Positions 1-6,250 of a stretch of 19,139 nt of DNA are shown one piece after another. The stretch is from Pseudomonadota bacterium (GTDB lineage Bacteria > Pseudomonadota > Gammaproteobacteria > Arenicellales > UBA868), in NCBI GenBank assembly GCA_018661145.1, contig JABJIU010000118.1, positions 1-19,139 on the forward strand, in the 5' to 3' direction. Each line of letters begins with the position of its first letter. The first letter of the stretch is position 1. The notes under the pieces are model-generated. The model was not told the origin of the DNA and did no database searches. It saw nothing but the letters and a program-made list of their open reading frames with translations. Made by a program: the position numbers and the translations under genes.

Positions 1-356
1 AGTGCCTGCATTTGCGGCACCAAAGACAACGCGATTCCGATAAACCCTTTCATGTCGCAGCTGCCCCGGCCGTACCAGCGGTCTCCGCGTCGGTGGAATG
101 CGAAAGGATCACGACTCCAGTCCTGTCCATCGACCGGCACCACATCGGTATGACCAGACAATACGATTCCACCCGGCACTTCGGGCCCTACGCTCGCAAT
201 AAGATTGGACTTACGTCCGTCGGCACTAGGAACACGGCGTGAGTCCACGCCATGGTCAAAAAGGAAATTCTGGACAAACTCAATCAGGGGGAGATTGCTG
301 TCCCGGGATACGGTCTCGAATCCGATGAGATCTTCGATAACAGTGAGGCTTTCCAT
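1..356 (-). CDS. argE: Acetylornithine deacetylase-type M20 peptidase, N-terminal part
   Basis: This reading frame is open from an ATG at 356 down to the window edge, giving 118 residues of N-terminus; the C-terminal two thirds lie outside. The protein should be a cytoplasmic zinc enzyme that removes the acetyl group from N-acetylornithine in arginine biosynthesis. Visible M20 motifs are the metal-binding SGHTDVVPVDGQDW (residues 67-80, with H69 and D71) and YGRGSCDMKGF (residues 95-105, with D101 as the expected bridging aspartate). The opening, with ETVSRDSNLPLIEFV near residues 14-28, resembles the ArgE form common in many Proteobacteria. It is transcribed away from the 3-hydroxybutyryl-CoA dehydrogenase gene. 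Another M20 amidohydrolase, such as an N-acyl or N-carbamoyl amino-acid hydrolase, cannot be excluded without the C-terminal half. Confidence 0.88.
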   Translation of the reverse strand, partial: MESLTVIEDLIGFETVSRDSNLPLIEFVQNFLFDHGVDSRRVPSADGRKSNLIASVGPEVPGGIVLSGHTDVVPVDGQDWSRDPFAFHRRGDRWYGRGSCDMKGFIGIALSLVPQMQA

Positions 357-414
357 ACCTGCTAGTCTATTCCGAACGCGCCAGATTTTGAAATACTAAC
401 GACCCCGGGCGGCT

Positions 415-440
415 CCCAGTTTGGTCTGACACCCAGTTTG
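415..440. repeat. Short direct repeat in the divergent argE/hbd promoter region
   Basis: The 9-mer CCCAGTTTG occurs at 415-423 and again at 432-440, a 17-bp period, inside the 139-bp gap between two divergent genes. Its position fits a tandem regulator-binding site, but no family can be assigned and chance is possible. Confidence 0.35.
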
Positions 441-495
441 CGGTAGCCTTGCCGTCCACTAAGTTGAACTACCCGGTATGGGACCATATTTCCAC

Positions 496-1350
496 ATGAA
501 ATTACAGAATATTGGCGTCATAGGCGCAGGCACGATGGGTAACGGTATTGCGCAGACCTGCGCCATACACGGCTACAACGTCGTCATGCAAGATATATCC
601 GATGACGTTGTCCAGAGAGGGTTGGGCGGCATTCAAAAAAGCCTTGGACGACTCCTCAGCAAAGAGAAGATCAGCCAGGGGGATCATGATCAGGCACTGG
701 CAAGGATCCAGACGGTAACCGATATCAGTGCAATGTCGGCCTGCGATCTCGTCGTCGAAGCCGCCAGTGAAAACATGGACATCAAGATGGAAATTTTTTC
801 CCGTCTCAACGAGATCTGTCCGGAACACACGATACTCGCATCCAACACGTCATCGCTTTCGCTTACCCGAATTGCGGCGGGGAGTGGTCGTCCAGACCTA
901 GTCGTAGGCATGCACTTCTTTAACCCCGTGCCATTGATGGCGCTGGTCGAGGTGATCCGCGCTCTACAAACCTCAGATGACACTTACAACGCCATCGATA
1001 CACTTGCTCGAGATCTTGGCAAAACGCCCGTGAGCGTGAAGGACAGCCCCGGCTTTGTGGTAAACCGGATGTTGGTCCCCATGATTAACGAAGCCGCATT
1101 CATCCTGTACGAGGGGCTCGCCGAGGCGAAAGATATTGATGCTGCCATGAAACTCGGCGCTGCTCATCCGATGGGACCCCTGACCCTTGCCGACATGATC
1201 GGCCTCGACGTCTGTCTGTGGGTCATGGATGTACTGCATCAGGAATTCGGAGATTCTAAGTTCCGACCCTGCCCTCTGCTCAAGCAGATGGTCGACGCAG
1301 GCTACCTTGGACGCAAGAGTGGTCGGGGCTTTTACGACTACAGCGAATAA
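496..1350 (+). CDS. hbd: 3-hydroxybutyryl-CoA dehydrogenase
   Basis: This is an NAD(P)-dependent 3-hydroxyacyl-CoA dehydrogenase that interconverts acetoacetyl-CoA and 3-hydroxybutyryl-CoA in short-chain fatty acid, butanoate or polyhydroxybutyrate metabolism in the cytoplasm. The N-terminal Rossmann fold carries GAGTMG at residues 10-15. The expected catalytic and binding residues are present: S119 in NTSS, H140 in MHFFNP, E152 and N190 in GFVVNR. The length of 284 residues equals that of single-domain bacterial Hbd enzymes. An in-frame ATG at 478 would add six residues (MGPYFH). I prefer 496 because family members begin almost directly with the GVIGAG strand, and neither start has a convincing ribosome-binding site. 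It is followed after 58 nt by the hydantoinase-like gene on the same strand. The broader name 3-hydroxyacyl-CoA dehydrogenase (PaaH-like) would also fit. Confidence 0.93.
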   Translation: MKLQNIGVIGAGTMGNGIAQTCAIHGYNVVMQDISDDVVQRGLGGIQKSLGRLLSKEKISQGDHDQALARIQTVTDISAMSACDLVVEAASENMDIKMEIFSRLNEICPEHTILASNTSSLSLTRIAAGSGRPDLVVGMHFFNPVPLMALVEVIRALQTSDDTYNAIDTLARDLGKTPVSVKDSPGFVVNRMLVPMINEAAFILYEGLAEAKDIDAAMKLGAAHPMGPLTLADMIGLDVCLWVMDVLHQEFGDSKFRPCPLLKQMVDAGYLGRKSGRGFYDYSE

Positions 1351-1408
1351 ACTGAAATCTTCCGTTTAAACGCATCTCGGCTCTGCCCTTTCTGTAGGCG
1401 TTGATACG

Positions 1409-3505
1409 ATGACCCGATCGCCACTTCGACTCGGCATCGATACTGGAGGCACTTATACCGACGCAGTACTCCTCGACCCCAATGGCGGGGTCGTGAGCAC
1501 TGCCAAGGCGCTTACCACCCATCACGAACTCACGATCGGCATTCGGAATGCCATCGATCAACTGCCTGGCGAGTGTTTATCACAGATCTCGCTGGTATCG
1601 TTATCGACGACGCTCGCGACCAATGCGGTTGTGGAAGGTCGCGGGACGCCCGTCTGTCTGCTTCTTGCCGGTTACAACACGCAGCAGGTAGACAAAGCCA
1701 AACTGGAACAGATTGTACGTGGAGGCCATTGTGCATTAATTCCGGGAGGCCACGACGCGGGGGGTAGCGAGCGGGAACCGCTCGATCTGGGGAGAGCACG
1801 CCAGATTGTGATTGATCAGCGCGATAAAGTTGCCGCGTTCGGAATCTCAGGGTTGTTTGGAGTACGTAATTCGAATCACGAGGTGCAACTCCGGGATTTA
1901 GTGTCCTCGCTTACGGGAAAACCAGTGACCTGCGGTCACGAACTCGCGTCACAGCTTGATGCGCCCCGCAGGGCGTTGACGGTAGCGTTCAACGCATCCT
2001 TGATTCCCTATATCGATGAACTAATCCGGGCAATCAAACTGATCCTAGGAGAACGAAATATTCATGCGCCGTTGATGATGGTGAAAGGCGATGGCTCCCT
2101 GATCAGTGCCGAGACCGCGCTTGCCCGGCCTGTTGAAACCATTCTCTCCGGTCCTGCCGCCAGCGTTATGGGCGCAGCTCAGCTGCAACCCCATCAGAAT
2201 GCCATCATCGCCGACATGGGAGGTACTACCACCGATATTGCGATCATCACCGATGGGCGTCCAGTAATCAGTGCCAAAGCTACGGTTATCGGTGCCTGGC
2301 GACCCATGGTGGAGGCTGTCCGGGTCTTTTCTCTCGGGCTAGGTGGCGACAGCGAGGTGCGTTTTCAAGGTGGCGTGGGTCTCGCCATCGGACCACGAAG
2401 AGTGGTTCCCATGAGCCTCCTGGTGTATCGGTATCCAGAAGTCCTGGGGACGCTCGAGCGTCGAATGAATGCCGCTATCAGTCCGAGAAGCAATCGATTC
2501 GCCGTCGCATTGTTTGCTGAGGCGAGTCAGAGAAAGTCCTTCTCCCCTGAAGAAGCAATCGCCTGGGAGCGTCTGCAGGACGGTCCGCTTGACGTTCAAC
2601 TGCTTTCCGAGGAGGACCGCCCATTGACACGCGCACTGGCCCGGCTCGTACGAGACGGAATCGCCATTTATAGCGGATTTACCCCTACCGATGCGGCACA
2701 CGTGTTGGGTAAAACGGACCACTGGTCAGTCCGCGCAGCAGACCTTGCCGCCGTCACCTGGGCAAAACAGATGCGGCAGATCTATGGCTGGGGCAAATTT
2801 CAGGAGCAAGACCCCAAGGGGCCGAGTGCCGCGGTCGAGGAGCATATGGTGCATACCATTTGTGCGGCCCTGGTCTCCGCATGCCTCGCCACCGACCCTG
2901 GAGAGACCCATCATACTGAACGCGAGCGAACTGCCCGGCTCTTCAGTGACTGGATCTCGGGCAAAAGCGCAGTCGACGGGGGGCTCTTCTCACTCAAGCT
3001 GGATTCCGCACGTTCGCTGGTCGCCGTCGGCGCTCCTGCCGCACTCTATTACCCTCGGGTAGCTCAAAACTTCGACGTTCCACTATCAATCCCTCAACAT
3101 TCTTCCGTGGCCAATGCCGTGGGCGCCGTCGCAAGCAGCGTCATGCAGAGGGCTCAGGTGACAGTCACGCAACCCGTCCAGGGAATTTTCCGGGTTTTTG
3201 CGCCTGACGGCCCTGTAGATTTCAACGATCTTGAGCAAGCCCTTGTTAAAGCAGGAGAACTCGCGGGCCAAATTGCTCAGGACAAGGCACAAACCGCGGG
3301 TGCCAGTGAGTTTCGCATCGACATCGAACGCGATCTGGACTCCGTTGATGATCCCGACTCTGCATCTGTCGTCTTCTTTGAAGGCAGGGTTAAAGCCATC
3401 GCAACCGGGCGCCCGGCGCTTAGACCCGGGTCTGGGGAAGTAGGTTTGCCGAACGGCGCGACAGGCGTAAAATCCCGCGCAAGCCAAGCTTCAGACGCCG
3501 GCTGA
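1409..3505 (+). CDS. Hydantoinase/oxoprolinase family protein (HyuA-like)
   Basis: This 698-residue protein belongs to the family of ATP-dependent cyclic amide hydrolases (N-methylhydantoinase A, 5-oxoprolinase N-terminal half), which open hydantoin or lactam rings. The N-terminal domain begins with the actin-like phosphate motif DTGGTYTD (11-18) and contains STTLATNAVVEGRG (66-79). The second domain has SGPAASVMGA (247-256) and the second phosphate motif DMGGTTTD (269-276), followed by LGLGGDS (309-315). The length matches stand-alone HyuA proteins. There is no HyuB-like partner on either side, and many characterised enzymes of this type need one, so the substrate is open. The last 40 or so residues form a Gly/Ser/Ala-rich tail without visible motifs. 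The unknown gene starts 12 nt downstream and is probably co-transcribed. Confidence 0.88.
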   Translation: MTRSPLRLGIDTGGTYTDAVLLDPNGGVVSTAKALTTHHELTIGIRNAIDQLPGECLSQISLVSLSTTLATNAVVEGRGTPVCLLLAGYNTQQVDKAKLEQIVRGGHCALIPGGHDAGGSEREPLDLGRARQIVIDQRDKVAAFGISGLFGVRNSNHEVQLRDLVSSLTGKPVTCGHELASQLDAPRRALTVAFNASLIPYIDELIRAIKLILGERNIHAPLMMVKGDGSLISAETALARPVETILSGPAASVMGAAQLQPHQNAIIADMGGTTTDIAIITDGRPVISAKATVIGAWRPMVEAVRVFSLGLGGDSEVRFQGGVGLAIGPRRVVPMSLLVYRYPEVLGTLERRMNAAISPRSNRFAVALFAEASQRKSFSPEEAIAWERLQDGPLDVQLLSEEDRPLTRALARLVRDGIAIYSGFTPTDAAHVLGKTDHWSVRAADLAAVTWAKQMRQIYGWGKFQEQDPKGPSAAVEEHMVHTICAALVSACLATDPGETHHTERERTARLFSDWISGKSAVDGGLFSLKLDSARSLVAVGAPAALYYPRVAQNFDVPLSIPQHSSVANAVGAVASSVMQRAQVTVTQPVQGIFRVFAPDGPVDFNDLEQALVKAGELAGQIAQDKAQTAGASEFRIDIERDLDSVDDPDSASVVFFEGRVKAIATGRPALRPGSGEVGLPNGATGVKSRASQASDAG

Positions 3506-3517
3506 TTCCGTCAAAGC

Positions 3518-4444
3518 ATGAATACCAACATCAACAATGGGTCGCGCAAGGACATCAATGGGCGGCCCCATATTTTTTACGATGGCTACTGGATCCGCTA
3601 TTACGCGCCGCCAGAGGAAACTCTCGCAGCCAAACGCGACTTGTTATTGAGCCTGACTCGCCGGACCTTTCATCACACCGAACCCGGCATCAACACGCCT
3701 GGTAGCAAAACTGAGGCAGCACGCGTCGGTTACCAAGCCGAGCAGGATCCGGCCCGAAAACGGGTGAACGCAGCGATGCTTGCGGGGGCACTTTTCAACC
3801 GGGCGACAGACATTTTCACCAGAATAGTTGATCTCGAGAGTCAAGGGATCGCTGTCAGCCAGAACAACGAATTAATGCGTGAGTGCAGCGAATGCTTCGC
3901 AGAAGCGCTTGAACTCGGCAAACAGGTTCGCCACCCAAGCGGTCATGAAGGTATTGACGAGCTCTGGGGCGAGCCTTTCAACGTTTTCACCCACAGCATC
4001 GCCAGTTACTACGCAAGCCGATATATCAAACTTTCTCAGACCATGAGAGCGATTGATGATATCGCCGACCGTATCGAATCAGTGTACGCGCACATGCCCA
4101 GTTTTCAAGGCATCGGGGAAATGGTCCATGAATTCGCAAGAGCTGCTCGAGTTGAGTGCGAAATGATGAAAAGTGATCCAGACTTCTTCCGTAACTGGCC
4201 CGAGTTTGTCGCCATCAAGGAGCAGATCAAGGCCTTCCGTCCGACACCCCGGGCTGGCATCAGTGCACTTGCGCGTGTTCAGTTGCAGCGGGGATGCCGC
4301 CTTCTCAGTGACGGAACGGATCTAATCTCGTACATGGCGGGCGTCCGGGTTCCTATGCCAAAAAGTAAACGGGAGTTTCTTGAGCACCTGAACGACTTCG
4401 AGGTGAATTGCCAGGGCGTCGGGCTGCGTTCCGCATCTGCTTGA
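3518..4444 (+). CDS. Conserved-looking protein of unknown function linked to the hydantoinase-like gene
   Basis: I do not recognise this 308-residue protein. It appears soluble: no signal peptide and no hydrophobic stretch long enough for a membrane span. After a polar start of about 17 residues comes an aromatic segment, HIFYDGYWIRYYAPP (residues 18-32). The rest looks mostly alpha-helical, with many Arg/Lys/Glu and evenly spaced hydrophobics. Segments that look constrained are HPSGHEGIDELWGEPFNVF near 146-164 and ISYMAGVRVPMP near 282-293. Four cysteines are scattered without a metal-binding pattern. The 12-nt distance from the hydantoinase-like gene, same strand, argues for an operon and a shared role. 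It ends 12 nt before the convergent N-formylglutamate amidohydrolase-like gene. No function is proposed. Confidence 0.85.
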   Translation: MNTNINNGSRKDINGRPHIFYDGYWIRYYAPPEETLAAKRDLLLSLTRRTFHHTEPGINTPGSKTEAARVGYQAEQDPARKRVNAAMLAGALFNRATDIFTRIVDLESQGIAVSQNNELMRECSECFAEALELGKQVRHPSGHEGIDELWGEPFNVFTHSIASYYASRYIKLSQTMRAIDDIADRIESVYAHMPSFQGIGEMVHEFARAARVECEMMKSDPDFFRNWPEFVAIKEQIKAFRPTPRAGISALARVQLQRGCRLLSDGTDLISYMAGVRVPMPKSKREFLEHLNDFEVNCQGVGLRSASA

Positions 4445-4456
4445 AGCGCGAGCCAC

Positions 4457-5254
4457 TCAGCGATCAGTACATCCTCCCCAACTGGCCAGGGCAAGCTTTA
4501 TGTGCTCTGACAACAGAACTGCCCAGCGCAAAATCCCTTCATCGGATTCCAGAAGATCCTGGCGCACCTCAATCATTACCTGGGCAAGATTGTTTATATC
4601 TGCGTACGCGTCCACGGTATAACCTAGGTGCGCTCTGGCATCATAGGGTTGGTTATCGCCAATACATAATCCTGATTCCCTACGCAGGCTATCCAACAGC
4701 GGCTGACTCAAGCGCTGATCCCGGTTCCACAGGATACCCGCATGCCAGGGCCTCCATTGTCCATCCATCCGAGGCGTAAAACTGTGCATAGAGATCAACG
4801 CAGCTTTTGGATGCTGCGCACAAGCCCGCTGGACCTCGGTTGAAACGGCTTCGTGATAAGGAGAGAAAATCTCTTCGATCCGTCTCAACCGTTTGCGCTC
4901 ACTCAAGCGCTGGTTACCAGGTATTTCAATACCATCGCTTGTTAGGGGGATAGACGTTGGATGCCCAGGCGGTCGATTCAGATCTACCACCAGTCGTGAA
5001 AACCCGGCGACGACAAGGACGCTATCTAGCCGATCGGCAAGCGCGACTGAAAGCGCCTCACAACCGATATCCAGGGCAATATGGGTGTCGAGTGCAGCCG
5101 AGGGCAATCCGAGCGTTCCCATCGATCGCGGTATCGCATTGCGGGCGTGATCACAAACCAGGACCAGTTCAGACTGCCCGGTCGGGTTGTAGCTTGAGTA
5201 AGGCGCCTCTACCGGATTCAAAACGGTTGAGGCCGTCGAAGACGGATCTGGCAC
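4457..5254 (-). CDS. N-formylglutamate amidohydrolase family protein
   Basis: This 265-residue protein matches the N-formylglutamate amidohydrolase (FGase) family, whose best-known member HutG cleaves N-formyl-L-glutamate in histidine degradation. Family motifs visible in order are VLVCDHARNAIP (31-42), FSRLVVDLNRP (85-95), ALISMHSFTP (152-161) and QVMIEVRQDLL (225-235). The conserved His, Asp, Arg and Glu residues in these are intact. The start is a GTG at 5254 with a possible GAGG ten nucleotides upstream; no nearby ATG is available. No other hut genes are nearby, so a histidine role is not supported by context, and the substrate may be a different N-acyl amino acid. It diverges from the EamA transporter and converges on the unknown gene. 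Confidence 0.85.
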   Translation of the reverse strand: MPDPSSTASTVLNPVEAPYSSYNPTGQSELVLVCDHARNAIPRSMGTLGLPSAALDTHIALDIGCEALSVALADRLDSVLVVAGFSRLVVDLNRPPGHPTSIPLTSDGIEIPGNQRLSERKRLRRIEEIFSPYHEAVSTEVQRACAQHPKAALISMHSFTPRMDGQWRPWHAGILWNRDQRLSQPLLDSLRRESGLCIGDNQPYDARAHLGYTVDAYADINNLAQVMIEVRQDLLESDEGILRWAVLLSEHIKLALASWGGCTDR

Positions 5255-5342
5255 AGCTTACAAGCCTCGTTCGTATCCGGGAAAAACGGTAGATTACCCT
5301 TTTATTCGCTCGCGATCATTCCGTCTCCCGACCTTTGTCATC

Positions 5343-6233
5343 ATGAAGCCGATGTGGATCTCAAAAGATTATGCGCTGCTCTTGATGCTCGCTACGTTGT
5401 GGAGCAGTTCATTTGTGTTTATCAAAGTTGGGGTCCAGAGCGTAGGTCCAATGACATTGACCAGTGCGCGCCTGGGTATTGCCACTGCCATCCTATACGC
5501 CGGGCTCCGCCTCTGCGGCTACCGACTCCCGCGTGATCGGCGATCCTGGGCAGTTTGCGCCACGATCGGTCTCGTGGGCAATACATTACCTTTTACATTG
5601 ATCAGTTGGGGAGAGATTCACATTGACAGCGGTCTCGCTGCCGTACTGATGGGTGTCATGCCAGTCACAACGGCAATGCTGGCCCACATTTTCATTCGCG
5701 AAGAGCCATTTACCCGTCGTATCGGATTGGGTATTCTCGTTGGCTTCGGCAGTGTAGCTGCCCTACTAGCACCGGAAGCGCTCTCCGGCCTCACCGCACC
5801 CATCCTTGCTCAGTTAGCCGTCCTTCTAAGCGCCGTCTGCTACGGCGCCTCGGCAACCTTCATTCGCTATTTCGCGGCGCCCGCCAACTGGCCTTCGCTG
5901 GCATCCGGTGCAATGTTCGCCGCATTTGCCTTTTCATTACCATTAACGATGATTCTGGAAAGACCTTGGACACTCCAACCCGACTCCCCGGCGATCGTAG
6001 CCATGCTTTATCTCGGTATTGGGTCAACTGCAGTCGCCAATCTAATCTTTTTCTACCTAATTCCCCGGCTCGGCGCGAACCGGTCCGCTCAGGTCAATTA
6101 CTTCGTCCCTGTCCTTGGGGCGCTCTGGGGTGTTATCTTCCTAAGAGAACATCTCTCCGGGAGATTGCTACTGGCTCTCGCCCTGATCCTCATTGCGGTG
6201 GCTGTGGTTCAACCCCGAAAGCAAAGAGTCTGA
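5343..6233 (+). CDS. EamA/DMT superfamily permease
   Basis: This is a 296-residue integral membrane protein of the drug/metabolite transporter superfamily, typically an exporter of amino acids or small metabolites in the inner membrane. About ten hydrophobic segments are visible in two halves of five. The first half begins LLLMLATLWSSSFVFIKVGV (residues 12-31), a characteristic EamA opening. Each half has the usual arrangement, with the second starting near residue 150 (ILAQLAVLLSAVCYGASATFI). The GLAAVLMGVMPVTTAMLAH segment (98-116) is also typical. It ends in a positively charged tail (QPRKQRV), consistent with a cytoplasmic C-terminus. The start at 5343 has no strong ribosome-binding site; an ATG three codons later is possible. 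It diverges from the FGase-like gene, with 88 bp between starts, and converges on acnA with 17 nt between stops. The substrate is unknown. Confidence 0.9.
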   Translation: MKPMWISKDYALLLMLATLWSSSFVFIKVGVQSVGPMTLTSARLGIATAILYAGLRLCGYRLPRDRRSWAVCATIGLVGNTLPFTLISWGEIHIDSGLAAVLMGVMPVTTAMLAHIFIREEPFTRRIGLGILVGFGSVAALLAPEALSGLTAPILAQLAVLLSAVCYGASATFIRYFAAPANWPSLASGAMFAAFAFSLPLTMILERPWTLQPDSPAIVAMLYLGIGSTAVANLIFFYLIPRLGANRSAQVNYFVPVLGALWGVIFLREHLSGRLLLALALILIAVAVVQPRKQRV

Positions 6234-6250
6234 GGCGGACTATCGCAAAC

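Noticed and set aside
12..399. Two overlapping plus-strand frames at the window start (76 and 64 codons)
   Set aside because: They are antisense to, and explained by, the clearly coding argE frame on the minus strand.
478..495. Upstream ATG extending the 3-hydroxybutyryl-CoA dehydrogenase by six residues
   Set aside because: The extension MGPYFH is not expected before the Rossmann strand, has no better ribosome-binding site, and family members start at about residue 7 of the long form.
2691..3062. 123-codon plus-strand frame inside the hydantoinase-like gene
   Set aside because: Overlaps the real gene in another frame and is Pro/Ser/Arg-rich as expected for a shifted reading.
4408..4779. 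123-codon plus-strand frame after the unknown gene
   Set aside because: Antisense to the FGase-like gene, whose motifs are intact on the minus strand.
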